The translations under genes were made by a program, and so were the position numbers. Positions 18,419-26,632 of a stretch of DNA of 64,000 nt are shown here, one piece after another (position 1 is the stretch's first letter; each line of letters opens with the position of its first letter). Under the pieces are notes generated by a model. It saw nothing but the letters and a program-made list of their open reading frames with translations. It made no database searches and had not been told where the DNA came from. Source of the stretch: Hydrogenophilales bacterium. Lineage in GTDB: Bacteria > Pseudomonadota > Gammaproteobacteria > Burkholderiales > Thiobacillaceae. The stretch lies in assembly GCA_016703155.1 (NCBI GenBank), contig JADJCP010000001.1, positions 868,001 to 932,000 on the forward strand, written 5' to 3'.

Positions 18419-19413
18419 CGCTTGACCCCAGCCAAGGACGCACGCTCGCGTCCCTGCAACACGCGCTCGACCTTGAGCGCAATCTGGCCATTCTTCTGGC
18501 CATAATGACATTCGAACAACGGCACGCCGTCGACCCCGGCAACCACCGCTTCGGGCAAGTCGAGTGAAATGACATCGCCCGCCTTGAGATCGAGAATCTG
18601 CCGCCAGGTAATCGGCGCGCCACCGAGATTCGCAACCAGTTCAACCTCGGCATCCTGCACCTGCAAGCCCATTTCCGATATCCAGCGCTGGTCGGCCTCG
18701 GCGCGATCAGCCTGCATGGTACTGGTGAGCTGATCCCGGATCGGCTCAATCATACTGTAGGGCGTGCAGATGTGGAAATCGCCGCCGGAAGAGCCCAGTT
18801 CAATATTGAAGGTGGTTACTACGACCACCTCCGTCGGAGTGGCGATGTTGGCGAACTGGGTATTCATCTCGGAGCGCACATACTCCAGGCTGATCGGATA
18901 GATGGGCGTCCAGGCCTTCTGGTATTCCTCGAAGACGACGTCGAGCATGCGACGAATGATGCGCTGCTCGGCCAGGGTGAAATCGCGTCCCTCGACGCGC
19001 ATGTGGTAACGCCCGTCGCCACCGAACAGGTTGTCCACCACCAGGAAGACCAGGTTCGGATCGAACACAAACAAGGAGGTGCCGCGCAAAGGCGGCATGT
19101 GCACCAGATTGAGATTGGTCGGAACGATCAGGTTTCGGACGAACTCGCTGTACTTGATCACCGACACCGGCCCCACCGAGATCTCAGCGGTACGCCGGAT
19201 GAGATTGAACAGACCGATGCGGAAGTTACGCGCGAAGCGGTCGTTGATGATCTCCAGCGTCGGCATCCGACCACGGACGATACGCTCCTGCCGGCCGATA
19301 TCGTAGGTGCGAACGCCGCCCGTGCCTTCTTCTTCGGCCGCTTCCTCGGGTTCGCCGGTTACGCCGCGGAGCAGCGCATCGACTTCCTCTTGGGAAAGGA
19401 TGTCTTCAGCCAA
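18415..19413 (-). CDS. fliM: Flagellar motor switch protein FliM
   Basis: 332 residues. The N-terminal CheY-P-binding peptide LSQEEVDALLRGV is at 6-18. The middle domain holds the GGDGR motif near 130, which joins FliM to FliG, and the C-terminal SpoA domain (about 260-325) includes WRQILDLKAGDVISLDLPE and joins FliN. The presence of the CheY peptide shows that this motor is under chemotaxis control. fliL ends six bases upstream and fliN overlaps downstream. Confidence 0.95.
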   Translation of the reverse strand: MAEDILSQEEVDALLRGVTGEPEEAAEEEGTGGVRTYDIGRQERIVRGRMPTLEIINDRFARNFRIGLFNLIRRTAEISVGPVSVIKYSEFVRNLIVPTNLNLVHMPPLRGTSLFVFDPNLVFLVVDNLFGGDGRYHMRVEGRDFTLAEQRIIRRMLDVVFEEYQKAWTPIYPISLEYVRSEMNTQFANIATPTEVVVVTTFNIELGSSGGDFHICTPYSMIEPIRDQLTSTMQADRAEADQRWISEMGLQVQDAEVELVANLGGAPITWRQILDLKAGDVISLDLPEAVVAGVDGVPLFECHYGQKNGQIALKVERVLQGRERASLAGVKR

Positions 19414-19419
19414 GTTTTC

Positions 19420-19932
19420 TCACTGGATGATGAACGCATTGAACAACACCTTTTTCACGCCCTCGGCAGCCTTCTTCACCCGAAGGATTTCGTTCACGTT
19501 ACTTTGCACTTCGGCGGCCAGCTTATCCTTGCCTTCGAGGGTCGAGATTTCCTCGGCGGACTTGCTGGACAATAGACGCAGCAAGCCATCGCGCACCTCG
19601 GGCATATGCATCTTCACCTTTTCCTGTACTTTGATATCGGCAAGTTGCAGGGATATCTCCGCCTGCAAGAAGCTTTCCCCGTCGGCCAGATTGACAGTAA
19701 AGGTTTCCAGTTTTTCGTAGACCGGCGGATGCGCATCCTCTTCACTCGCCTCGGCTTCATGCTCGGCCTGCTGCTCGGCATCGGGCTTATTGCCCAGAAG
19801 GAAAAACGCCGCGCCGCCACCAATCAGGGTCAGCACCAATACCGCTGCGATGATGATGATCAGCAACTTCTTCTTGCTCTTCGGCGCAGCGGCATCTGCT
19901 GCGGCTTCTGGGGCGGCGACTTCTTTGGCCAT
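19420..19932 (-). CDS. fliL: Flagellar basal body-associated protein FliL
   Basis: 170 residues. Ala/Lys-rich N-terminus, one membrane helix (KKLLIIIIAAVLVLTLIGGGAAFFLL at about 22-47), an acidic linker with several His/Glu residues, then the periplasmic stomatin-like FliL domain (YEKLETFTVNLAD to VLFNAFIIQ). FliL surrounds the stator and supports torque. It is the first gene of fliLMNOPQR. The 130 bases upstream are much richer in A and T than the genes and should hold the operon promoter, but I could not pick out a convincing -35/-10 or sigma-28/sigma-54 pair. Confidence 0.93.
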   Translation of the reverse strand: MAKEVAAPEAAADAAAPKSKKKLLIIIIAAVLVLTLIGGGAAFFLLGNKPDAEQQAEHEAEASEEDAHPPVYEKLETFTVNLADGESFLQAEISLQLADIKVQEKVKMHMPEVRDGLLRLLSSKSAEEISTLEGKDKLAAEVQSNVNEILRVKKAAEGVKKVLFNAFIIQ

Positions 19933-20062
19933 CGTTCTCTCGACTTGAAAATGACAAAAATATACTAAAGAAACAGGATGTTTTACTGAAAAGCTTATGT
20001 TCTTTATTACGTCAAGACAAGCTCAAACGCAAGGGAATGTGATTATTTTTTACCTGGACGGC

Positions 20063-20094
20063 AAAAAAAAAGCCCTGGCGTTGCTCGCAGGGCT
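20063..20094 (-). terminator. Rho-independent terminator after fliK
   Basis: Read on the minus strand, a 7-bp stem AGCCCTG/CAGGGCT with a 10-base loop is followed directly by a run of eight or more T. It sits 32 bases beyond the fliK stop, so it ends the exbB-to-fliK transcript and separates it from fliLMNOPQR, which must have its own promoter within 19933-20062. Confidence 0.85.
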
Positions 20095-20126
20095 AATCCG
20101 GCCGGAAAACGCGACACCGGAACAGG

Positions 20127-21206
20127 CTAGATATACAGGTCGACCAGCCCCCGGATTCGACTCACGCCGGACGCCACGACGCCAGCGGTAGAAACAACCG
20201 TGCCACTCCCGTCGTTGCCGCCGCCGGTTCCCTGGTCGACTTGCTGTTGATTTTGACGCTCGGCGAAAGGCTGGCTGCTTACCATGGTCTCGCCGAGCGC
20301 AATACCCGCATTGGCCATCAACTCGCGCAGGCGCGGAAATGCCGATTCCAGGGCATCGCGGACATTGGCGTTGGCACTATAAAACTGCGCGCCCGCCTCG
20401 TTACCGGCAAGATTCAGGTTAAGCCGCACCTCGATGCTGCCCAGGGCCGGCGGATTCAGGATAATTTCAGCGGATTGCGCCTGACGGCCAACCATCCAGG
20501 CGATACGGTCGCCCAGCTCGGTGCGCCATTCCCGGCTTAACAGCGGCGCGGCGACGTGCGTGACGACTCGGGCTCCAGTTTGCGCCACATCGCCCTCCCG
20601 GCTGCCGAGGGTAGATAACACCGGCACGCTCGCCGGATCGGCATTTTCCGCCTTGACCCGGGATTGCGCCTGGGCTTGAGGCACGACGGCCACGCCAACG
20701 CGGGCTTCGGTGGCCGATACCATACCCTTGGCCAACAGGATATCCGGTGGTTTCGCCTCCAGTACCAGGCTATCCATGGCCTCGTCCTGGGCCTCGCCGG
20801 CAGCGGCGGTCGTCGCCATGGCTGCAAGGTCTGCCGGGCCGGTCGGCAATTTTTTCTGGGATGTGCCGGCAAGTTCCAACCCCGCCGACAGGACAATGGC
20901 AGCGGCGGGCTCGCTGGCAAGCTGGACAACCGACATCTGTGGGGCAGGCATCTGGGCCGGGAAAAGCATGGCCACAACCGCCGCAAAAGTATTTTCCGGG
21001 GCTGCCTCCGGCAGGCTGTCAGCAGCGGCCATCAGGGCCTCTGAGCCGGCTTCGGCCGCTGGTAACGCGGTGATTTTCCCCGCCATACGTAAACCGAGCA
21101 GGTCCACGAAAGCGCTGCCCTCAGCACCGACTTCAGCGGTGAGCGCCCCGGGGAGTGCGACCCCCGGGAGTGCGGCATTGGCGATAGGCTGCAACATGAC
21201 TGACAT
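20127..21206 (-). CDS. fliK: Flagellar hook-length control protein FliK
   Basis: 359 residues from the ATG at 21206; an ATG three codons later (21197) or the longer frame to 21251 are alternatives. The first 230 residues are Ala/Pro-rich and low in conservation, as in the ruler part of FliK. The C-terminal Flg_hook domain is clear: ILNPPALGSIEVRLNLN (near 255), ALESAFPRLRELMANAGIALGETMVSS (near 292) and a Gln-rich tail. FliK measures hook length and switches the export gate to filament substrates. The gene follows fliJ and is closed by a strong terminator. Confidence 0.88.
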   Translation of the reverse strand: MSVMLQPIANAALPGVALPGALTAEVGAEGSAFVDLLGLRMAGKITALPAAEAGSEALMAAADSLPEAAPENTFAAVVAMLFPAQMPAPQMSVVQLASEPAAAIVLSAGLELAGTSQKKLPTGPADLAAMATTAAAGEAQDEAMDSLVLEAKPPDILLAKGMVSATEARVGVAVVPQAQAQSRVKAENADPASVPVLSTLGSREGDVAQTGARVVTHVAAPLLSREWRTELGDRIAWMVGRQAQSAEIILNPPALGSIEVRLNLNLAGNEAGAQFYSANANVRDALESAFPRLRELMANAGIALGETMVSSQPFAERQNQQQVDQGTGGGNDGSGTVVSTAGVVASGVSRIRGLVDLYI

Positions 21207-21272
21207 CCTGTGTTGATTCGTGCAGGCATAACTAGCAAGAGCCGTGCCCAATACCAGAGGAGTGCCGGGCCG

Positions 21273-21728
21273 TTATAGGTCTTCTTTGCGAATCGAGACG
21301 GCGAAACGGCGGTTGACCAACTCATCCATGTTCGCCTGGTCAATCTTGTCCTCGCGCCGTACCTCGGCAACGCGATGCCGTTCGGCAAGGGTTTCATAGG
21401 CCTTCACCTTGGCCCGTGCCGTCGTCCAGTAGACGTGCGCGGCCTGCCAACGCGACTGGGCAAGCGTGACCTCGTCTTCCTGAGCATGGATGGCAATATC
21501 CAGCTTTTTCAGGAACACATGGAAGTCTCGCAGCATATGGATATCCAAACCCGACTGGCTGCTGCCACCCAGCCTGGCCTGGTATTCGCCGCGGAAACCA
21601 TGCAACTCGACCAAGCGCAAACGCGCCGCTTCTTCCTTGCGCTTCTGGTAGCGCATCACCCGTTCGGCGGCCTCCAGGCGATGCCGGGAATGTTCCAGCA
21701 AAGTACGCAGCGGAAAGGGCCGAGGCAC
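21273..21728 (-). CDS. fliJ: Flagellar export chaperone FliJ
   Basis: 151 residues, almost entirely coiled coil with alternating charged and Ala/Leu residues, e.g. MRYQKRKEEAARLRLVELHGF near 23 and AYETLAERHRVAEVRREDKIDQANMDEL near 112. This is the FliJ antiparallel coiled coil, which resembles the gamma subunit of ATP synthase and links FliI to the export gate. The start is GTG at 21728, placed directly after the trm112 stop (TGA-GTG), so translation is coupled. fliI and fliH are not adjacent. Confidence 0.85.
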   Translation of the reverse strand: MPRPFPLRTLLEHSRHRLEAAERVMRYQKRKEEAARLRLVELHGFRGEYQARLGGSSQSGLDIHMLRDFHVFLKKLDIAIHAQEDEVTLAQSRWQAAHVYWTTARAKVKAYETLAERHRVAEVRREDKIDQANMDELVNRRFAVSIRKEDL

Positions 21729-21908
21729 TCAGACCTCCTCGGTTGCCTCCAGGCGCCGGGCCTCATCTTCCAGCATCACCGGAATGCCATCGTTGATGGG
21801 AAAAGCCAGGCGGTCGGCCTTGCAGACCAACTCCTGAGCCTCTTTGCGATATACCAGCGGGCCTTTGCACAGGGGGCAGACGAGGATTTCAAGCAGTTTG
21901 CTGTCCAT
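21729..21908 (-). CDS. Trm112 family protein
   Basis: A 59-residue gene that is easily missed because of its size. It opens MDSKLLEILVCP, has the first zinc-ligand pair CPLCKGPL (Cys11, Cys14), a lone cysteine at ELVCKAD and the family segment LAFPINDGIPVML. Bacterial Trm112 (YcaR) proteins are small zinc-ribbon-like activators; the eukaryotic relatives activate methyltransferases. The position after lpxK, with a 20-base overlap, is the usual one in proteobacteria. The stop is followed at once by the fliJ start. Confidence 0.88.
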   Translation of the reverse strand: MDSKLLEILVCPLCKGPLVYRKEAQELVCKADRLAFPINDGIPVMLEDEARRLEATEEV

Positions 21909-22908
21909 GGAGTTTCTTCAGTTTGTCGAGGATGATCGTTTGTAGTCCGTCCGAGACCCGCGCGTCAACCCTGAGCGCCCACATATCGTCGCGATCGAAG
22001 CGCGCGCATTTGACGGCGTCCTTCTCGGTCATCAGCACAATGCCCTCGGGCAGGTCGCCAGGCTGAAATGTGTGATGATCGGGGAACGGCCGCTGCCGGG
22101 CATGAATGCCGAGCTGTTCCAGGGTGGCGAAGAAGCGCGCCGGATGACCGATCCCGGCCAGGGCATGAAGCGGCCTGCCTGCGAAATATTCCACCCCGAC
22201 GGTATGTTCGGGTCGGCGCACATCGAAAAAAGCGCCGGGGGCAAGACGCATGCCGTGGACGGATAGCGCGGCGAGTCGTTTATCGGTCGCCATCGATGTG
22301 GCGCCGTTAACGACCACGGCATCGACCTCGGCGAGACGATCACAGGTCTCCCGCAGCGGGCCGACCGGTAGGCGCCAGCCATTCCCCAGGCCACGAGCGC
22401 CGTCGACGATGACGATCTCGACATCGCGCGCCAGTGCGTAATGCTGCAAGCCATCATCACAGATCAGGACATTGACCTCGGGCCGCGCCGCCAGCATGGC
22501 GCGGCCAGCTTTGCCGCGCCGTTGCCCGACCCAGACCGGGCAGGCGGCGCGACGCGCCAGGAGCACGGGCTCGTCACCATAGATTTGCGCGTCGGCGTCC
22601 GGGGGCACGACTGCCGCACCGGACAGGCGGCCGCCATAACCACGGCTGACGATGCCCGGATGCCACCCGGCTTGCCGCAGCATCTCGACCAGCCAGAGCA
22701 CAAACGGCGTCTTGCCGGTGCCGCCAGCCGTGATATTGCCGACGACGATGACGGGCACGGGCAAGCGCGTAATTTCCAGCAAGCCGGAACGATACGCCCA
22801 GCGCCGCAGCGCGCTGAGCAGCGCGAACCCCCAGGCGAACGGTGCCAGCAGATAAAGCCAGGCACGGCCACGATACCAGCTGTCGGCCAAGGCCTGTTTG
22901 AAGGACAT
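21889..22908 (-). CDS. lpxK: Tetraacyldisaccharide 4'-kinase
   Basis: 339 residues. LpxK phosphorylates the 4' position of the lipid A disaccharide at the inner membrane. The N-terminal membrane-associated helix (AWLYLLAPFAWGFALLSALRR) is followed by the P-loop GNITAGGTGKT near 58-68 and the Asp-rich DDGLQHYALARDVEIVIVDG near 155, then MTEKDAVKCARF near 304. These match LpxK. It lies after exbB-exbD and overlaps trm112 by 20 bases. Confidence 0.93.
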   Translation of the reverse strand: MSFKQALADSWYRGRAWLYLLAPFAWGFALLSALRRWAYRSGLLEITRLPVPVIVVGNITAGGTGKTPFVLWLVEMLRQAGWHPGIVSRGYGGRLSGAAVVPPDADAQIYGDEPVLLARRAACPVWVGQRRGKAGRAMLAARPEVNVLICDDGLQHYALARDVEIVIVDGARGLGNGWRLPVGPLRETCDRLAEVDAVVVNGATSMATDKRLAALSVHGMRLAPGAFFDVRRPEHTVGVEYFAGRPLHALAGIGHPARFFATLEQLGIHARQRPFPDHHTFQPGDLPEGIVLMTEKDAVKCARFDRDDMWALRVDARVSDGLQTIILDKLKKLHGQQTA

Positions 22909-22930
22909 GGCCGCGATTTTCAGCGTAGCG

Positions 22931-23359
22931 TCAGGGCGATTCCGTGACCGCCGACTGGGTCACGAAGGTCACCCGGCTGAAGCCCACCCGACGTGCCGCG
23001 TCCATGACCCGGATAACCGACTGGTGCGTCGCACGGGCGTCGGCGCTGATCACCACCACCGGATCTTTCTGGGTACCAGCGGCATGCATCAGGGCACTGG
23101 CAATGGCGTCAACGCCATTGTCGGCGATACCGCCATCGTTGATCTGGTAGCGACCCGAGGCATCGACATTGACGTTGATCTGCGCCGGCTGCTCCTTGGC
23201 TGTATCCCCCTGGGCCTCGGGCAGATTGATCTGCAACTCGGCGAAACGGGCATAGGTCGTCGTCACCATCAGAAAGATCAGGATCACCAGCAAGACATCG
23301 ATCAGCGGGATCAGGTTGATCTCCGGATCGTCCTTGCCGATGCCGCGCTGGAAGTTCAC
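22931..23359 (-). CDS. exbD: Biopolymer transporter ExbD/TolR
   Basis: 142 residues. One membrane helix near 16-36 carries the conserved Asp in NLIPLIDVLLVILIFLM (Asp near 22), which carries protons in ExbD and TolR; the rest is a periplasmic domain with LPEAQGD and ISADARATHQSVIRVMDAARRVGF. It overlaps the exbB gene by 4 bases. In this gene neighbourhood the pair is a TolQR/ExbBD-type motor whose partner is not encoded nearby. Confidence 0.9.
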   Translation of the reverse strand: MNFQRGIGKDDPEINLIPLIDVLLVILIFLMVTTTYARFAELQINLPEAQGDTAKEQPAQINVNVDASGRYQINDGGIADNGVDAIASALMHAAGTQKDPVVVISADARATHQSVIRVMDAARRVGFSRVTFVTQSAVTESP

Positions 23360-23961
23360 TTGCGCTCTCCGTGGACAATCTCGACCAGCATCAGCGCCTG
23401 CTGCTCCATCTCGGTCAGCAGCGTATCGACCCGTGCCCGGAAATAGCGGTAGAAGATCATGCTGGGAATGGCGACGATCAGACCGAAGGCGGTGTTGTAC
23501 AGGGCGACCGAAATGCCGTGGGCCAGTACCGCCGGATTACCGCCGGTCGGCGTCTGCGAGCCGAAGATCTCGACCATGCCAATCACCGTGCCGAGTAAAC
23601 CCAGCAGCGGCGCCACCGAGGCGATGGTGCCCAAGGCGGGCAGATAGCGGCCCAGATCGTGGGCGACGGCGCGACCGCTTTCTTCCAGGGCTTCTTTCAT
23701 GACTTCACGGCTGCTGTTCAAGTTACGCAGGCCCGCCGCCAGGATACGTCCAAAGGGCGAGCCGTCGGCGAGGGCGCGTAACGCGTTGGCTTCCATGCCG
23801 CCGCGCTTCAGATTCTCCAGCGAGTTCTTCAGCAGGGACGGCGGGATGATCTGGCCGCGCCTGAGGGTATAAAAACGCTCGAAAATGATCGCCAGCGAAA
23901 GGATGGAGGCGATAATCAGCGGCCAGATGGGCCAGCCCGCGGCTTCAATGAGAGCAATCAC
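23356..23961 (-). CDS. exbB: MotA/TolQ/ExbB proton channel family protein
   Basis: 201 residues from the GTG at 23961, chosen because family members open with ALIEAAGWPIWPLI; a TTG at 24021 gives 20 extra residues that do not look conserved. Three membrane helices (about 10-30, 115-140 and 155-180). The segment YLPALGTIASVAPLLGLLGTVIGMVEIF is the conserved core that lines the channel with ExbD. It starts the minus-strand unit exbB-exbD-lpxK-trm112-fliJ-fliK, divergent from pcnB. Confidence 0.88.
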   Translation of the reverse strand: MIALIEAAGWPIWPLIIASILSLAIIFERFYTLRRGQIIPPSLLKNSLENLKRGGMEANALRALADGSPFGRILAAGLRNLNSSREVMKEALEESGRAVAHDLGRYLPALGTIASVAPLLGLLGTVIGMVEIFGSQTPTGGNPAVLAHGISVALYNTAFGLIVAIPSMIFYRYFRARVDTLLTEMEQQALMLVEIVHGERK

Positions 23962-24046
23962 AGCGTTTCCAGACAGTTTGCTAAGACGTCTAAATGTAGC
24001 CGAGGCGCCGATTCTGGGCAAGAAACGCGCGGTTCAAGCGTGCTGA

Positions 24047-24052
24047 TATAAT
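24047..24052 (+). promoter_or_regulatory. Probable -10 box for pcnB
   Basis: A perfect TATAAT in the 150-base divergent region between exbB and pcnB, 62 bases before the proposed pcnB start at 24114. No good -35 hexamer is found at 16-18 bases upstream, so this rests on the -10 box alone. If used, transcription would begin near 24059, which favours the start at 24114 over the ATG at 24051. Confidence 0.4.
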
Positions 24053-24113
24053 GCATGCTCCAATTTTTCGAAGCACTCCGATTCAGGCTCTCAATGCGCG
24101 CAAGAGCAAAACA

Positions 24114-25490
24114 ATGATACGCCGCTGGTTCAACAAGGTCCTCGGCAAGACCAGTACGGCCACCGGGCCGGTCATCTATCCCGTGGCACAGCACGGCATC
24201 CAACGTAACCGCATCCATCCCTGCGCACTGAAGACGACGCGCACCCTGGCCGATGCCGGCTATGCCGCCTTCGTCGTCGGCGGCGCGGTACGCGACCTGC
24301 TCCTGGGCCGCGAGCCCAAGGATTTCGACATCGCCACCGATGCCACACCCGAAGAAGTACGCGCGCTGTTCCGGCGCTCGCGCCTGATCGGCCGACGCTT
24401 CCGCATCGTCCACGTCTACTGTGGTCAGGACACCATCGAGGTCACCACCTTCCGGGCCCAGAACATCCAGGGCGAAAACGAGGACGACGACGACCGGGTC
24501 ACCGCCGAGGATGGCATGCTCTTGCGCGACAACGTCTTCGGCGGCCAGGAAGATGACGCCGCGCGTCGCGACTTCACTGTCAACGCGCTGTATTACGACA
24601 CGGAAAACGAAGAAGTCTGGGACTACCATGGCGGCGTCGGCGATGCCAGGAAGCGCCGGCTGAAGATGATCGGCGATCCGGCGACCCGCTTTCGTGAAGA
24701 CCCGGTGCGCATGCTGCGCGCCGCCCGTTTTGCCGCCAAGCTCGACTTCCACATCGACCCCGCGACGCGCGCGCCCATCGCCGAGCTTGCCCACATGCTG
24801 GAGCGCATCCCCTCGGCTCGCCTGTTCGACGAGATGATGAAACTGCTGATGTCCGGCCATGCCGAACGCGGCGTCCGGCAATTGCGTGCCGAAGGCCTGC
24901 ACCACGGCGTGCTGCCCATGCTCGACCGCATCCTCGACGACACGCCCCGGCAACGCTTCCTGCACGCCGCCCTGCACGACACCGACGAACGCATCCGCAA
25001 CGGCCAGTCGGCAGCGCCGGCCTTCATGCTCGCCTGCCTGCTCTGGTTCGACATGCAGGCCGCCTGGGCCAAACTCCAGGAGAGCGGCCAGACGCAGCAA
25101 ACGGCCCTGTTCGACGCCATGGACGATACCCTGGAACGCCAGCGCACGGCACTTGCCTTCCCACGGCGCATGGACGGCATGATCAAGGAAATCTGGGCCT
25201 TGCAGCCGCGCTTCGAACAACGCAACGGCAGTCGCCCCTTCCGCTTGCTGGATCACCCGCGCTTCCGCGCCGGCTTCGATTTCCTGCTGCTGCGCGCGCG
25301 CAGCGGCGACGCCCCGGATGAATTGGTCGATTGGTGGCAACGCTTCCAGGACGCCCCGGACGACGCGCGCGCCGAGATGCTCGTCGAAAGCAACGGCCCA
25401 TCCGGGAAAAAACGCCGGCCGCGACGCCGACGCAGCCGTTCCGACGCCGGCCCCGCCGGGGAAAACGCCGACACCCCGGCGTCGCAATGA
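24114..25490 (+). CDS. pcnB: Poly(A) polymerase I
   Basis: 458 residues from the ATG at 24114; an in-frame ATG at 24051 would lie on the -10 box. The nucleotidyltransferase motif GGAVRDLLLG is near 56-65, followed by DFDIATDA with the metal-binding pair Asp70/Asp72, and RRDFTVNALYYD near 153. RNA-binding motifs follow (RFREDPVRMLRAARFAAKL near 195). The C-terminal tail is Arg/Lys rich (KKRRPRRRRSR), as in PcnB and not in CCA-adding enzymes. Adds poly(A) tails that speed RNA decay. Overlaps folK by ATGA. Confidence 0.93.
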   Translation: MIRRWFNKVLGKTSTATGPVIYPVAQHGIQRNRIHPCALKTTRTLADAGYAAFVVGGAVRDLLLGREPKDFDIATDATPEEVRALFRRSRLIGRRFRIVHVYCGQDTIEVTTFRAQNIQGENEDDDDRVTAEDGMLLRDNVFGGQEDDAARRDFTVNALYYDTENEEVWDYHGGVGDARKRRLKMIGDPATRFREDPVRMLRAARFAAKLDFHIDPATRAPIAELAHMLERIPSARLFDEMMKLLMSGHAERGVRQLRAEGLHHGVLPMLDRILDDTPRQRFLHAALHDTDERIRNGQSAAPAFMLACLLWFDMQAAWAKLQESGQTQQTALFDAMDDTLERQRTALAFPRRMDGMIKEIWALQPRFEQRNGSRPFRLLDHPRFRAGFDFLLLRARSGDAPDELVDWWQRFQDAPDDARAEMLVESNGPSGKKRRPRRRRSRSDAGPAGENADTPASQ

Positions 25491-25975
25491 CCGGACGCGT
25501 CACCGCCTACATTGCCCTCGGCGCCAACCTCGACCGACCGGCACGGCAGATCCGGACCGCCTTGACCGAACTCGGAAATCTTGCGGATACCCGCCTGGTG
25601 AAAGTCTCCAGCCACTACCGCAGCGCCGCTGCCGGCCATCCCGATCAACCCGATTACATCAACGCCGTGGCACGCCTGCGCACCGGCCTGGGGCCGCACG
25701 CACTGCTCGATGCGCTGCTGGCGATCGAGCACCGGCACGGCCGGGAACGTACCTTCAAGAATGCGCCGCGCACCCTGGACCTGGACATCCTGCTCTACGA
25801 TCATCTGATCCTGAACGACCCCGGCCTGCACCTGCCACACCCGAGGATGCATGAGCGCGCCTTCGTCCTTGCGCCCCTGGTCGAGATCGCTCCAGCTTGC
25901 TCGATACCCGGACATGGACGCTGCCTGGACCTGCTCGCGGCGCTCGACCCGTCAGGCCTGCAACGTCTGCACTGA
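25487..25975 (+). CDS. folK: 2-amino-4-hydroxy-6-hydroxymethyldihydropteridine diphosphokinase
   Basis: 162 residues from the ATG at 25487, which overlaps the pcnB stop; the longer open frame upstream is a shadow of pcnB. Transfers pyrophosphate to 6-hydroxymethyl-dihydropterin in folate synthesis. The family motifs are AYIALGANLDRP near 7, YINAVARLRTG near 57, and the metal- and ATP-binding RTLDLDILLYDH near 95-106 followed by LPHPRMHERAFVLAPLVEIAP. The pcnB-folK arrangement is conserved in many proteobacteria. Confidence 0.95.
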   Translation: MTGRVTAYIALGANLDRPARQIRTALTELGNLADTRLVKVSSHYRSAAAGHPDQPDYINAVARLRTGLGPHALLDALLAIEHRHGRERTFKNAPRTLDLDILLYDHLILNDPGLHLPHPRMHERAFVLAPLVEIAPACSIPGHGRCLDLLAALDPSGLQRLH

Positions 25976-25990
25976 CCCGCACGCACGGCA

Positions 25991-26632
25991 ATGTTGCCCA
26001 CCCGTTTTCGCTATATCGCCGTCGAAGGGCCCATCGGCGTCGGCAAGACCAGCCTGGCACGGCGCCTGGCCGACGCCACCGGGGGCGATCTGCTCCTGGA
26101 AAACCCCGACGACAATCCCTTCCTGGCGCGTTTTTATAGCGACAAGAAGCGCTACGCCCTGCAAACCCAACTGTTTTTCCTCCTGGCGCGCACCGAACAG
26201 ACGGCCCGGCTGTCCCAGGCCGGCCTGTTCTCACCCGTGACCATCGCCGATTTCCTGATCGAAAAAGACCCGCTGTTTGCCCGTCTCAATCTCGACGACA
26301 CCGAGTTCGCGCTTTACCAGAAGATCCATGCCGACATGGCACCCAAGGCACCCACCCCCGATCTGGTGATCTACCTCCAGGCACCGTCCAGCCTGCTGGC
26401 GGAACGGGTGCGACGCCGTGGCAGGATTTATGAACGCAACCTGCCGGAGAGCTACCTTGCCGATCTCGCTCGCCTGTACAGCGAATTCTTCTATCATTAC
26501 GACAGCTCGCCGCTCTTGATCGTCAATAGCGAAAACCTCAACTTCGCCGACAAGACGGCGGATTTCGAACTCCTGCTGAAGCGCCTCAACGACATGCGCG
26601 GCGCGCGCGAATTCTTCAATCTGGGGACATGA
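25991..26632 (+). CDS. Deoxynucleoside kinase family protein
   Basis: 213 residues. P-loop GPIGVGKTS at 13-21; further family motifs are EKDPLFARLNLDDTEFALYQKIH near 88-110, VIYLQAPSSLLAERVRRRGR near 127 and YERNLPESYLADLARLYSEFF near 148. These mark the deoxyadenosine/deoxyguanosine kinase family, used in deoxynucleoside salvage; the natural substrate cannot be told. In many betaproteobacteria the gene lies between folK and panB, as here. It overlaps panB by ATGA. Confidence 0.87.
   Translation: MLPTRFRYIAVEGPIGVGKTSLARRLADATGGDLLLENPDDNPFLARFYSDKKRYALQTQLFFLLARTEQTARLSQAGLFSPVTIADFLIEKDPLFARLNLDDTEFALYQKIHADMAPKAPTPDLVIYLQAPSSLLAERVRRRGRIYERNLPESYLADLARLYSEFFYHYDSSPLLIVNSENLNFADKTADFELLLKRLNDMRGAREFFNLGT

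Noticed and set aside
19933..20062. Sigma-54 or sigma-28 promoter for fliL
   Set aside because: The region is A/T rich, but I could not find GG/GC -24/-12 elements or a TAAAGTTT/GCCGATAA pair; a TTGACG is present without a fitting -10 box.
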